NCBI GenBank assembly: GCA_050049775.1
Contig: JASFVP010000007.1
Span: 27,009-91,008 of the forward strand
Direction of reading: 5' to 3'
Length of the DNA: 64,000 nt
Origin: JABDQZ01 sp050049775
Lineage (GTDB): Bacteria > Pseudomonadota > Gammaproteobacteria > Chromatiales > Chromatiaceae
A program made the translations under genes and the position numbers. Below are positions 25,902-34,135 of the stretch, piece after piece. The number at the start of each line of letters is the position of its first letter. Position 1 is the first letter of the stretch. Under the pieces are notes generated by a model. It worked only from the letters and a program-made list of their open reading frames with translations. It ran no database searches and had not been told where the DNA came from.

Positions 25902-26414
25902 ATGGAACTGTCGAACATTTCATCCCACACAGCAAAAACCGCCGTCATACTATCCACCCTGCTACTGTATGCATGCAACGGCAACAACGTACGCTTCACC
26001 AACACCGCAGCCCCACCACTGCCCAGCGTCGTACCCGAACCGCAGGAATTCAAACTGACGCTGGCGGTTGAAAATAAAACACAGGACACCTTTCCGGTCG
26101 GTTCCCTGAAGGTCAAGGTCGATGCGCTGTACCACACCGACTACACCTCGGAAACCTGTTTTAATAACCTGGATTTCCCGTTAAGACGACTCGAACCAGA
26201 CCAGAAAGTTGTCATGCAATCAATAGAGTTCGAGAAGAACGAATATGCCGGCGATCCATGTCGTTGCCTCAAAGGCAGTTGTGCAGGTCATGTTAAGCTC
26301 AAACTCACCAACAGTGCCGATGTTCTACAGCCGGGACCACAAACCCATTTTCAGGTGACCTGGAAAAAATCCGGTGAACTGTCAGATTTGTCTGTGGTTG
26401 ACCAGTCTGACTAG
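25902..26414 (+). CDS. Putative lipoprotein
   Basis: 170 residues. A lipobox (STLLLYAC) near residue 24 after a hydrophobic helix fits a lipoprotein. The rest is mostly beta (LTLAVENKTQDTF, LRRLEPDQKVVMQSIEFEKN) with an internal CRCLKGSC block. Function unknown. A ribosome site AGGAGG precedes the ATG by nine bases. Confidence 0.6.
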   Translation: MELSNISSHTAKTAVILSTLLLYACNGNNVRFTNTAAPPLPSVVPEPQEFKLTLAVENKTQDTFPVGSLKVKVDALYHTDYTSETCFNNLDFPLRRLEPDQKVVMQSIEFEKNEYAGDPCRCLKGSCAGHVKLKLTNSADVLQPGPQTHFQVTWKKSGELSDLSVVDQSD

Positions 26415-26421
26415 ACTGGCA

Positions 26422-26446
26422 GCGCCCTTGGCAATGCCGAGGGCGC
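26422..26446 (+). terminator. Hairpin after the lipoprotein gene
   Basis: GCGCCCTTGGC and GCCGAGGGCGC form an eleven-base stem (one mismatch) with an AAT loop, 8 bp after the stop. GC-rich, no following T-run. Confidence 0.5.
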
Positions 26447-26485
26447 CGGTTCCGCATCTTTGCGTTCCCGCATTACCAGGTTAAT

Positions 26486-26523
26486 GGCTAACCAGTTCAG
26501 TAAATTGCGTTATTATCCTGAAT
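26486..26523 (+). other. Half of an attC-like site
   Basis: GGCTAAC followed by ...TCAGTAAATTGCGTTA...CTGAAT closely matches the start of the attC-like site at 31133 (GCTAAC ... TCAGTAAATTGCGTTA ... CTGATT). The two ends change together (TTCAG/CTGAA here, ATCAG/CTGAT there), keeping a small hairpin. The distal arm is missing, and a frameshifted gene begins at once. Confidence 0.45.
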
Positions 26524-26951
26524 GACCATATATAGAGATTTCCTGAGATAATATCTTTAGTTATCACTGTAGCCGTTGTGGTATCCACAACAGCACTATC
26601 ATATTGGCACCGAGAACAACAAATCGACTTCTCAGGCCATATGCCAAAAGAATTCGAGTACTGCGGGAAACGAATAGGGGATAATAGCCCCGAATACACC
26701 AAGCTACGAGAATGGTTCTCGGCGAATAAAGCGGAATGGCAAAACCCATAGTAACTTATGTACCAAAAGATTTTTTCAGCTCACCAACTATGTCGGTGAA
26801 TATATGGACCAAGATAGTTATCGTTAACTATCAAGGGTCGCCTGGTCAGTGGCAACAGGTGTTTAGGAGTAAAAAAGAAAATGAATTGGTTAACAGCGTC
26901 TGCTTTGAAGCTAACCCGCAGTTTAACAATGTTCGCTACTCGCTCACTTGA
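26522..26951 (+). pseudogene. Frameshifted gene for a small membrane-anchored protein
   Basis: Reading from ATG 26522 gives MTIYRDFL, then a shift near 26540 joins a frame with a membrane helix (LVITVAVVVSTTALSYW) and FSGHMPKEFEYCGKRIGD ... WFSANKAEWQNP, stopped by TAG at 26749. A second shift at 26745-26748 joins PIVTYVPKDFFSSPTMS and NIWTKIVIVNYQGSPGQW to the end at 26951. Each shift is explained by one lost base. The joined protein has a coherent layout (anchor plus small beta domain), so this is probably one gene broken twice. An ATG 13 bases before the second shift could still express the C-terminal piece. Confidence 0.5.
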
Positions 26952-27006
26952 ACAGCCTTGGCTAAATCTGACTACCGGTAAATTGGTATTTAGAGTCTAA
27001 AAAAGA

Positions 27007-27348
27007 ATGAAACGAATTGCTCTGCTCTTGATTTATTCTTCTTTTCTGGTCGGTTGCGCGTCCACGCATGACCTTAGATCCGGAGAGCAAAACCACCTTG
27101 GTGGCGGGTACCAGGTAGGTTATGAATTTGGTGGCCGCATTCCGATTAAGGCAAAAACAAACTTTGCACCTTGGGAAAATTATGCAAGCGCTCGTTCAAT
27201 GTGGGCAAAGTTGGCAGAACAAGCCTGTGGCCATCCAAACTTCAGCGAAGAAGACGTAAAGGAATATTCATACGAAACTGTGCCGCCGCTAGTGTTCATC
27301 AAATATATCGTCACGGTAAAAGAAGGATATGCAGTTTGTTCGCAATAA
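27007..27348 (+). CDS. Small lipoprotein of unknown function
   Basis: 113 residues. Signal peptide with lipobox LVGC (Cys about residue 18). The body includes ENYASARSMWAKLAEQAC and ends in KYIVTVKEGYAVC, with two more Cys that could form a disulfide. AT-rich. I recognise no family. Its low GC and its position next to a broken gene and an attC-like half-site suggest it is acquired DNA. Confidence 0.5.
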   Translation: MKRIALLLIYSSFLVGCASTHDLRSGEQNHLGGGYQVGYEFGGRIPIKAKTNFAPWENYASARSMWAKLAEQACGHPNFSEEDVKEYSYETVPPLVFIKYIVTVKEGYAVCSQ

Positions 27349-27456
27349 CCGCTTCGAGCAAGGTAATCGTACTGATGCTGACGGCAAAATTAAGAAGTAA
27401 AAACAGGTTTTTTACTAACTATGGTCAAAATACGGTCATAATTAAAAAAACAGCAA

Positions 27457-27732
27457 TTGGCAAAAAAAATGAGCAATAACCGCGAACACTCACGGCATCC
27501 AGTGGCTGTGAATATCAAAATTTCACACCCTGCTATTGGCGAGCGAATCGTCAAGACAAAAAATTTATCGGATGGCGGTGTGTTTTTACTGGTAGACCCG
27601 AGTGAAATGCCGCCAGTTGGAGAAATCATCCAGGGGCAGGTACAAGGTGAAATCGATGACCTTCCGATTGTAAAAATGAAAATTGTAAGAGCAGATGACG
27701 ATGGTTTGGGGCTGGAGTTTATCGAAGATTAG
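27457..27732 (+). CDS. PilZ-domain protein
   Basis: 91 residues, just one PilZ domain. RxxxR (NNREHSRHP) near the N-terminus and NLSDGG about 30 residues later are the two c-di-GMP-binding motifs. The following VFLLVDPSEMPPVG ... KMKIVRADDDGLGLEF completes the barrel. Probable c-di-GMP receptor. Partner unknown. No output domain. Confidence 0.75.
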   Translation: MAKKMSNNREHSRHPVAVNIKISHPAIGERIVKTKNLSDGGVFLLVDPSEMPPVGEIIQGQVQGEIDDLPIVKMKIVRADDDGLGLEFIED

Positions 27733-27743
27733 AAAATAAACGC

Positions 27744-28259
27744 ATGCCGTTTACCCCTTTCCACATGGGCCCTGGAATTGCCATCAAGGCATTGCTGCAA
27801 GGCAGCTTCAGCCTGATGGTGTTTGGCTGGGCGCAGATCGTCATGGATATCCAGCCGTTAGTGGTGATGATTACCGGCGAGGGCCATGTGCATGGCTTTT
27901 CCCACACTTATGTTGGCGCGACGTTACTGGCGCTGTTTTCCGCATTGTCCGGCAAGTATCTTGCTGAAATCGGTTTATTCATGCTGGGCATGAATAAACA
28001 ATGGCGGGTAAAAATCACCTGGTGGGTCACTTTCCTCTCGGCATTCATCGGCACCTACAGCCATGTTTTGCTGGACAGCATCATGCATGCGGATATGCTG
28101 CCGTATTATCCGGTCTCACCCAATAACCAGCTACTTGGCCTGATCTCGGTTACATCACTTCACAAGCTGTGCATTTACAGCGGTCTACTCGGCGGTGTTT
28201 TTTACTTTTCCATCAGTTGGATACAAAAACTCCGCAGCGTAAGGCACAGGCCTGATTGA
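27744..28259 (+). CDS. Membrane protein, YdjM/DUF457-like
   Basis: 171 residues with four hydrophobic helices. The N-terminal MPFTPFHMGPGIAIKALL, the central EGHVHGFSHTYVGA and the later YSHVLLDSIMHAD show the spaced His and Asp residues typical of DUF457-type putative metal-dependent membrane hydrolases (YdjM). Function unproven. Starts 12 bp after the PilZ gene, perhaps co-transcribed. Confidence 0.65.
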   Translation: MPFTPFHMGPGIAIKALLQGSFSLMVFGWAQIVMDIQPLVVMITGEGHVHGFSHTYVGATLLALFSALSGKYLAEIGLFMLGMNKQWRVKITWWVTFLSAFIGTYSHVLLDSIMHADMLPYYPVSPNNQLLGLISVTSLHKLCIYSGLLGGVFYFSISWIQKLRSVRHRPD

Positions 28260-28466
28260 TACTGATTTGATATCAGTTACGCTCAGCGTTTGTACTGAAT
28301 CACTTCCTAAATTCCCTCTCTCTACACCTTCAAAAGTGCTTTCGCCTTGTAAATACCTGGGCAGCAACTACGATAATTCGTACCCCGTCGGTTTGACTTG
28401 ACCCATCGCGATGTGGAGAATCCCGTTGTCTCTGTTGAGGCAGTAGTTAACAAGAAGGAATAAATC

Positions 28467-30221
28467 ATGCCTCAGACCTTGCCGCGTGGCGTTATGCTCA
28501 ACGCCTATCCGGACAGTATCGGCGCCACGCTCGCCGATATCGTGGAAATGCTCAAACGCCCCGAATTCAAGGATGTCTTCTCACTGTTTTACATCCTGCC
28601 GACTTTCTTTCACAGCGACCTGGACCGCGGTTTCTCCGTCATCGACTACGACATCAACGAAGAACTGGTGCAGCCCGAAGACCTGCAAGCGCTCGATGAA
28701 CTCGGCATTCAGATGAAGCTGGACCTGGTGCTCAACCACCTGTCGGTGCGCTCACCACAGTTCGTCGACCTGATGGCGCATGGTGCGGAGTCCGAGTACG
28801 CCGACTTTTTCATCGACTGGGATGAGTTCTGGAAAGGCCGCGGCACCGTCTGTACTGATGGACACGTCGTGCCGGACAAGGAGTGCCTGGACAAACAGTT
28901 CATGCGCAAACCCGAGCTGCCCATCATGAAGCTGCGCTTTCCCGATGGCAGCATCAAGACCTACTGGAACACGTTTTACAAAAAGGTTGAGTTCGAGGAG
29001 ATTGAGGTCAACGAGCTGGCCGCAATCGATGGCATCGACCCTGAGCGGGCCAGTGAGCTGCATCACCAGATCTGTATCGTACTGGAAGAGAATGGCCTGC
29101 TCAGCGCCGAAGAACTGGCGGAGTTTTCCAATAACGATGAAGCCGCGCAAAAGGGATTGCTGGACGTCATCTGCAAGAAACGCGATTTCCTCGGCCAGAT
29201 GGACCTCAATGCGCGCTCCGAAAAGGTCTGGGACTTTTACGCCGACACATTGAAAAAGCTTGCCGGTTATGGCGCCAAAATCATTCGCCTGGATGCTTTT
29301 GCCTATCTGCACAAAAAACCGTGCGAGACCAATTTCTTCAATCGCCCCGGCACCTGGGACTACCTGGAACGCCTGCGCGCTCTGGCAGACCAACACGACA
29401 TAATTGTCTTCCCGGAAATTCACGCTGAATACGGCGCCAAAATACACGAGGAAATTGCCAACAGCGGTTATCCGATCTACGACTTCTTCTTCCCGGGCCT
29501 GATCATCCATACGCTGGAACAGGCCGACAACAGCGCTCTATTGCACTGGATTGATGACATACGCAGCAAGAAACTGCAGACCATCAACATGCTCGGCTGC
29601 CACGACGGCATACCGGTACTGGACCTGCGCGGCAAGAAAGTCGATAGCGAGACCCGCCCCGGCCTGCTGGATGATGCCAGCATCGATGCCATCGTCGATT
29701 TGATCATCGAGCGCGGCGGCCTGACCAAGGAACTGTATGACGCCGATGGCAACAAGATTGACTACTATCAGGTCAATGCCACTTTCTTCAGCGCCCTGGG
29801 TGAGGACGAACAAAAACTGCGGCTGGCGCGCGCCATCCAGATGTTCATGCCCGGCCTGCCCGAGGTCTGGTATCTGGATGTGTTTGCCGGCACCAATGAC
29901 TACGCCGCCGCCAAACGCGGCCACACCGCCAGTCACAAGGAAATCAACCGCACCACACTCAGGCTCGCTGACATCGAGCACTGCCTGACCGAACCGGTGG
30001 TGCTGGATCAGCTGGAGCTGATCCGTTTGCGCAATACCTCGCCCGCCTTTGACGGTGATATGGAAATCATCAACACCGAACCTGACCAGCTGAACATTGC
30101 CTGGCGTAATAATGGTAGCGGCTTGTTGCTCAAGGCCGACTTACGCAGCCATCAATTCAGCATCGCCACCCTCGAAGGCGATAGCGAAAAAACCTTGCTG
30201 GACTATACACACAAGACCTGA
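28467..30221 (+). CDS. GH13 sucrose-phosphorylase-type enzyme, likely glucosylglycerol/glucosylglycerate phosphorylase
   Basis: 584 residues, a GH13 subfamily 18-like barrel. Motif order: NAYPDSIG start, LDLVLNHLS (region I), IIRLDAFAYLHK with the nucleophile Asp (about residue 275), FPEIHAEYG with the acid/base Glu (about 317), and LGCHDGIPVLDLRG (region IV). Enzymes of this group reversibly phosphorolyse sucrose, sucrose-6-phosphate or glucosylglycerol to give glucose-1-phosphate. The sequence alone does not fix the acceptor. A HAD phosphatase follows 6 bp on, a pairing that I recall for glucosylglycerol phosphorylase loci in Marinobacter. Strong AAGGAA ribosome site. Confidence 0.8.
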   Translation: MPQTLPRGVMLNAYPDSIGATLADIVEMLKRPEFKDVFSLFYILPTFFHSDLDRGFSVIDYDINEELVQPEDLQALDELGIQMKLDLVLNHLSVRSPQFVDLMAHGAESEYADFFIDWDEFWKGRGTVCTDGHVVPDKECLDKQFMRKPELPIMKLRFPDGSIKTYWNTFYKKVEFEEIEVNELAAIDGIDPERASELHHQICIVLEENGLLSAEELAEFSNNDEAAQKGLLDVICKKRDFLGQMDLNARSEKVWDFYADTLKKLAGYGAKIIRLDAFAYLHKKPCETNFFNRPGTWDYLERLRALADQHDIIVFPEIHAEYGAKIHEEIANSGYPIYDFFFPGLIIHTLEQADNSALLHWIDDIRSKKLQTINMLGCHDGIPVLDLRGKKVDSETRPGLLDDASIDAIVDLIIERGGLTKELYDADGNKIDYYQVNATFFSALGEDEQKLRLARAIQMFMPGLPEVWYLDVFAGTNDYAAAKRGHTASHKEINRTTLRLADIEHCLTEPVVLDQLELIRLRNTSPAFDGDMEIINTEPDQLNIAWRNNGSGLLLKADLRSHQFSIATLEGDSEKTLLDYTHKT

Positions 30222-30227
30222 ACGACC

Positions 30228-31031
30228 ATGAAAATACTGGCAACCGACCTCGACCGCACCCTGCTTCCGAACGGCCACTGGCCTGCCGATGAACAGGCCA
30301 TTCCCATGTTCAACGAACTCACCGCGTCACACGATGTGCTGGTTGTCTATGTCACAGGCCGCAACCTCGACCTGACCGAGCAGGCCATCGAGCAGTTCGG
30401 CGTCAGGCATCCGGATGTGCTGGTCGGCGATGTCGGCACCACCATTCGCCGTTTCGATAACGGCCAATGGCACGACGATGCCGGCTGGGCCGAGCTGATT
30501 CGTGAGCGCAGTCCGGCATGGGACAACCAGGCTGTCCGTGCAGCCGTCGCCGGTATTGCCGGCCTGACCGAGCAGGCGCCGGAACATCTCAACGCTTTCA
30601 AACAAAGCTATGACGTCGACCACACCAACCGCGAAAGCATCCTGGCGCAAGTCGATGAACGTGTTAAAGGACATTTCGACGAAGTCATCATCTACAGCTA
30701 TGACTCACAGGCCGACAAGGGCCTGCTCGATTTCCTGCCCAACAGTGCCACCAAACTCACCGGACTGGAATACGTTGCTGAACAGGCTGGAGTTGATAAG
30801 GACTCGGTCGTATTTTGCGGCGACAGCGGCAACGACATCTTCCCTCTCACCGCCGGCTTCAACGGCGTGCTGGTGCGCAACGCCGATGAGCAGCTGGTCG
30901 AAAATGTACAGCAAGCCCGGCAGGACAAACCGCAACTCAAACTCTACTTCGCCAAAGGTGATTTCAAGGGATTGAACGGCCACTACACCAGTGGTGTCAT
31001 CGAAGGTGCGTATCACTACGGGTTGTTCTGA
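30228..31031 (+). CDS. HAD-family sugar phosphatase
   Basis: 267 residues with the HAD motifs: nucleophile DLDRTLLP (motif I), VTGRNLDL (motif II Thr/Ser region), Lys in KGLLDF with the following motif, and FCGDSGNDIFPL (motif III/IV). A cap domain lies between, including KQSYDVDHTNRES. It belongs to the sucrose-phosphate phosphatase-like branch (Cof/S6PP type). With the phosphorylase just upstream it probably dephosphorylates the phosphorylated compatible solute or sugar. Exact substrate unknown. Confidence 0.8.
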   Translation: MKILATDLDRTLLPNGHWPADEQAIPMFNELTASHDVLVVYVTGRNLDLTEQAIEQFGVRHPDVLVGDVGTTIRRFDNGQWHDDAGWAELIRERSPAWDNQAVRAAVAGIAGLTEQAPEHLNAFKQSYDVDHTNRESILAQVDERVKGHFDEVIIYSYDSQADKGLLDFLPNSATKLTGLEYVAEQAGVDKDSVVFCGDSGNDIFPLTAGFNGVLVRNADEQLVENVQQARQDKPQLKLYFAKGDFKGLNGHYTSGVIEGAYHYGLF

Positions 31032-31132
31032 AATATCCCGCAACCAGAGCAGACTTTCCCTCTCACTAGCTCCATACGATTACTCCAGTCTAGCAGGCTA
31101 TATTTTGTAATCAGCCAACTACCTACCTGAAA

Positions 31133-31240
31133 GCTAACAAAATCAGTAAATTGCGTTACCATGCTGATTAAGTATTTACAGAGATATATAGCTTCTCTAT
31201 ATCTCCAGTAGCATGTTCTCCATATAACTCACCGTTAGGC
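31133..31240 (+). other. attC-like site 1 of the 31-32 kb cassette cluster
   Basis: 108 bp from GCTAAC to GTTAGGC (a perfect GTTRRRY box). Arms pair imperfectly: TAAC/GTTA, ATGCT/AGCAT and GAGATATATAG/CTCTATATCTC, with unpaired bases between, and a CTT loop. The right end lies 11 bp before the start of the lipoprotein gene at 31252. Same class of element as the site at 26486-26523 and the hairpin at 5149-5209. Confidence 0.6.
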
Positions 31241-31251
31241 TTCGCATAGCC

Positions 31252-31824
31252 ATGATCAAGAAATTACTACTTATTATACTTTTTACCCAGCTAAGCTCCT
31301 GTGCTGTTTTACATGAGGAATATTTCTATCCTCAGGCAAATGGAGCCACAATCGAAAAAGAGTATTGTCGCGGCAAAGTCGGCGCAGATAATCAGCTTGT
31401 CTACCACTTTGACAATGTCAAGATAAAAGTGATGCTATGGGAGTATCAAGGGATAACCAGACTTGGAATAACCTTTGATATATCTGAAGACGCAACTATT
31501 GTCTGGCCCATCCAAATTGTAGATATCTATACAGACAACAGAAAACGAGAACTAAAAGCAGATAGTTTTACAAGACTAAGATTTGTGAATAGATACGAAT
31601 CAAATGATCTCCTAGAAAAAGAGTATCCTGTTAATTCGATCATGGATAGAACAACCGATGAAACATTCGAAACATACTCACAGTCATTTTTAATAATTGA
31701 CAAAGAAATAAGTAAGTTAAAAATAGATACGATAAAGGTAATCATTAATGGAAAAGACTATTTCCTATCAAACATTATATTTACAAAAAAGAGTGGGGTT
31801 TTCCTGCACCCACTCAACTGCTAA
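31252..31824 (+). CDS. Cassette-borne lipoprotein
   Basis: 190 residues. N-terminal helix with lipobox (LSSC, Cys about residue 17). The rest is a beta-rich secreted domain (KVMLWEYQGITRLGITFDIS, IVWPIQIVDIYTDNR, ...) without a family I recognise. Strongly AT-rich. Flanked by attC-like sites on both sides in the right orientation, so it looks like a complete integron cassette. Confidence 0.6.
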   Translation: MIKKLLLIILFTQLSSCAVLHEEYFYPQANGATIEKEYCRGKVGADNQLVYHFDNVKIKVMLWEYQGITRLGITFDISEDATIVWPIQIVDIYTDNRKRELKADSFTRLRFVNRYESNDLLEKEYPVNSIMDRTTDETFETYSQSFLIIDKEISKLKIDTIKVIINGKDYFLSNIIFTKKSGVFLHPLNC

Positions 31825-31829
31825 ACCCT

Positions 31830-31892
31830 GCCTAACAACTAGCTTCACAGAGCAAAATACTCGCTGCGCTTACACTTTCCGGCGAGTTAGAC
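31830..31892 (+). other. attC-like site 2 of the 31-32 kb cassette cluster
   Basis: 63 bp from GCCTAAC (exact RYYYAAC) to GTTAGAC (exact GTTRRRY), which pair with one mismatch, with weaker inner arms and a loop. It starts 6 bp after the lipoprotein stop. Size and box order are those of a short attC. This is the best-matching pair of R boxes in the window. Confidence 0.65.
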
Positions 31893-31906
31893 ATTAAGTG
31901 TAAGAG

Positions 31907-32255
31907 ATGATTTGTTGGGATATTAAGAATTCAAAAGGAAAAGAACCAATTGGTTCTTTCCAAGCTTTGAAATTCAAGAATTTATGCTGCCTTTAATACA
32001 TGTTGGTGGTACAGATATTGATGAATATGGTGACACTGAATACAACCTAGATGATTGCATTAGATTACGAAAAGTAATTGCTTACGTTCTTAAAGGTCTA
32101 ATTTTCACCAGCAAAAGAAAATCAGGCATGAGACTCTAAACAGGGGGCTGAAAACATTAGACAAGTCATTGGTTATTGAGGCTTTCAAGAATCTCGATGC
32201 CGCAGCCCACGAAGCCATTCAAAATCGAAGGAATCTTGTGTTCTATGGAGATTAG
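31907..32255 (+). pseudogene. Decayed cassette gene
   Basis: ATG 31907 begins MICWDIKNSKGKEPIGSF, then the frame shifts near 31968 to EIQEFMLPLIHVGGTDIDEYGDTEY and again near 32125 to TLNRGLKTLDKSLVIEA ... RRNLVFYGD with a stop at 32255. Three fragments with consistent order, each without an intact frame, look like a single small soluble protein broken by two shifts. Bounded by the attC-like sites at 31830 and 32259. Confidence 0.5.
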
Positions 32256-32258
32256 ACA

Positions 32259-32346
32259 ACTTAACAATTACATTAAATTTGCCCCCTTCGGTCGCCAGAT
32301 GCTCCTAGCATCGCACTATTTCCATGAGTGTTATATCGTTGTAGAA
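32259..32346 (+). other. attC-like site 3 of the 31-32 kb cassette cluster (tentative)
   Basis: 88 bp from ACTTAAC (exact RYYYAAC) to GTTATAT. Arms with TAACA/TGTTA, CAT/ATG, AAAT/ATTT and an inner GATGC/GCATC stem, with long unpaired stretches. Weaker than site 2. It begins 4 bp after the pseudogene end. Confidence 0.4.
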
Positions 32347-32368
32347 GCACTAAGCACAGGAGACAAAC

Positions 32369-32779
32369 ATGCAACCTGAAGTATTAATTCGCACCCTCAT
32401 TGATAAGGCATTCAACGAAGGCAATCTTTCTGTACTCGATGAGATTATTCATCCAGAGTACCAATACGCGAGCACTGACAGCCAACTACATGGCATAGGT
32501 CAATTGAAAGAATTTATTCAGGTTTTCCGCAGCGCTTTTCCTGATCTCAACATTCAGATAGACGATCTTTTCACCTCCGATGAGCGGGCGTGTACCTCGT
32601 TTACTCTGAGAGGAACGCACGAGGAAGATTTCATGGGAATTCCAGGAACCCAAAAAACAGTGCAAATACAGGGAATGGTAATGAGCCGATTTAAGGACGA
32701 TAAAATCTACGAGGATCAGGAAATCCTCGATAACCTGGGCTTTTTTCAACAGCTTGGGCTGGTGCCCGAATTATCCTGA
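32369..32779 (+). CDS. SnoaL-like polyketide cyclase family protein
   Basis: 136 residues. A SnoaL/ester-cyclase-like cone fold is suggested by DKAFNEGNLSVLDEIIHPEY, FIQVFRSAFPDLNIQIDDLF and MVMSRFKDDKIYEDQEILDNLGFFQQLGLVP. Such proteins bind small hydrophobic or carbonyl substrates and often have no known reaction. Start ATG 32369. Preceded by the last attC-like site, so it may belong to the cassette cluster, though its composition is closer to host genes. Confidence 0.75.
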   Translation: MQPEVLIRTLIDKAFNEGNLSVLDEIIHPEYQYASTDSQLHGIGQLKEFIQVFRSAFPDLNIQIDDLFTSDERACTSFTLRGTHEEDFMGIPGTQKTVQIQGMVMSRFKDDKIYEDQEILDNLGFFQQLGLVPELS

Positions 32780-32823
32780 AGTCAGACCTGATAAAGACGC
32801 ACACTCTGTTTCTCGGCCTTTCC

Positions 32824-33066
32824 ATGGCCGCTCTGATCATCATGATCGTCATCGATTTCATGATTGGATCGAAAGCCGAGTTCCTGAACGCCTACAGTGT
32901 TGTACAACGACTGCTTGGCCAAACTCCCACGGCAGGTGACTCCCTGGCGGCACAAAAACTCGGGGCCTGGGGTGAATTCATTGTCGTGGTTGCGGCGAAT
33001 AGTGCGATTGGTGGCATGTTGACTTTGCTGGTTCGCTTTTTTATAAAACCTGAAACATGGAAATGA
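32824..33066 (+). CDS. Small membrane protein
   Basis: At least 80 residues with two helices (LIIMIVIDFMIG and GEFIVVVAANSAIGGML). The frame is open upstream: a CTG start near 32788 (LIKTHTLFLGLSMAAL) would add a more complete first helix, so the true start is uncertain. No family recognised. Confidence 0.45.
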   Translation: MAALIIMIVIDFMIGSKAEFLNAYSVVQRLLGQTPTAGDSLAAQKLGAWGEFIVVVAANSAIGGMLTLLVRFFIKPETWK

Positions 33067-33099
33067 CAATCACTTCTACAGAATATTTCTGGATAAGCT

Positions 33100-33543
33100 A
33101 TGGATGGTTTGACTAAAATCGGACTACTAGTAACAGCAATATTACTCCTTGCTATTTTCCTATGGCTCATACTGCTTCTGGCCAGATGGCTGGCACCCAG
33201 ACTGGAAGCCCAAATCGAGAAAGACGCTCAATTCAAGCAACAGGAATCCGAAGCAATAAAGCAAGACACCAGAGTACATCCCTGGATTATTGAGAATATC
33301 CTTTTTTTCGCCGGAATCGCTCTGGCGCTGCTATTGATAAATACCGATTTCGTCGCCAGGCAAAGCTTTGGTCAAACCAAATGGCTGTTTATGTGGGGAC
33401 CTGTAACACTTATCTTTATTATCAGTATGTTACGGAGGGGCAACATCATTCCAATGACCGCATCACGCTACCTGTTCTCTTTGGCCGTCGGGTTCTTTAT
33501 TTTAGGTTCAATTCACATTCTAACTATCAGCAATCACCTTTAG
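33100..33543 (+). CDS. Hypothetical membrane protein
   Basis: 147 residues. An N-terminal helix (LLVTAILLLAIFLWLILLLA), a charged stretch around RLEAQIEKDAQFKQQESEA with heptad character, and three more helices (FFAGIALALLLI, FMWGPVTLIFIISML, SLAVGFFILGSIHIL). Function unknown. 34 bp after the previous small membrane gene. Confidence 0.55.
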   Translation: MDGLTKIGLLVTAILLLAIFLWLILLLARWLAPRLEAQIEKDAQFKQQESEAIKQDTRVHPWIIENILFFAGIALALLLINTDFVARQSFGQTKWLFMWGPVTLIFIISMLRRGNIIPMTASRYLFSLAVGFFILGSIHILTISNHL

Positions 33544-33585
33544 GCTTGCATCGTTATTTAACGAGGTAGCCCTCCACCTTGCGAA

Positions 33586-34095
33586 TTACCAATACTTCGG
33601 CACAATCTGCAATTGCAGGGTCGCAAAATCCACTTCACCAAACGGCACGTAGCCCAGATTGAACCGGGCCGACTTGTGGCCGAAGCTCACGCCGAGGATC
33701 GGAATCGGCGCGATGACCGGCGCATCCTCGGGAGTGTCGTCGTAACCAGAGACCAGCAGCAACGAAACACCCGGTGCGACTGTCCAGCCGCCATCCGTAT
33801 AAAAGTCCTTGTGATAGTAAACACCGGCGTAGGCACTTTGCTCACGATAGCTGTTTTCAAAAAAACCGAATTTGATATCGAGGTCGTCGCGATACGCGAT
33901 GCTGGCGCCTACGCCCGGGTTGGTTTCATTGTAGCTTTTGGTCACGCCGTTATCGGTGTAATGGTTCTCGTCATGCCACGAGAGGCCATTGAGATCGATA
34001 CTCCACTCGCCCTTGTCCATGGCATGTCCGGCTGAATGCATCATTAACAGTCCTGGCAACAGGACGGCTGCAACTCTGGTGGTGACAACTGACAT
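33586..34095 (-). CDS. Outer-membrane beta-barrel protein, PagP-like
   Basis: 169 residues. Signal peptide ending near AGHA, then alternating beta strands (GEWSIDLNGLSWHDENH, SIAYRDDLDIKFGFFENSY, FNLGYVPFGEVDFATLQLQIVPKYW) and a C-terminal aromatic residue, as in outer-membrane barrels of eight strands. Layout resembles PagP-type (lipid A palmitoyltransferase) proteins, but the catalytic His/Asp/Ser set cannot be confirmed by eye. Call at fold level only. Confidence 0.55.
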   Translation of the reverse strand: MSVVTTRVAAVLLPGLLMMHSAGHAMDKGEWSIDLNGLSWHDENHYTDNGVTKSYNETNPGVGASIAYRDDLDIKFGFFENSYREQSAYAGVYYHKDFYTDGGWTVAPGVSLLLVSGYDDTPEDAPVIAPIPILGVSFGHKSARFNLGYVPFGEVDFATLQLQIVPKYW

Positions 34096-34135
34096 ACGAC
34101 TTTACTCCCTGTGTAAACTTGCTGAAGTGCCTACC

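Noticed and set aside
32176..32379. A 67-codon plus-strand frame across the third attC-like site
   Set aside because: Overlaps the pseudogene and the SnoaL start. No family pattern.
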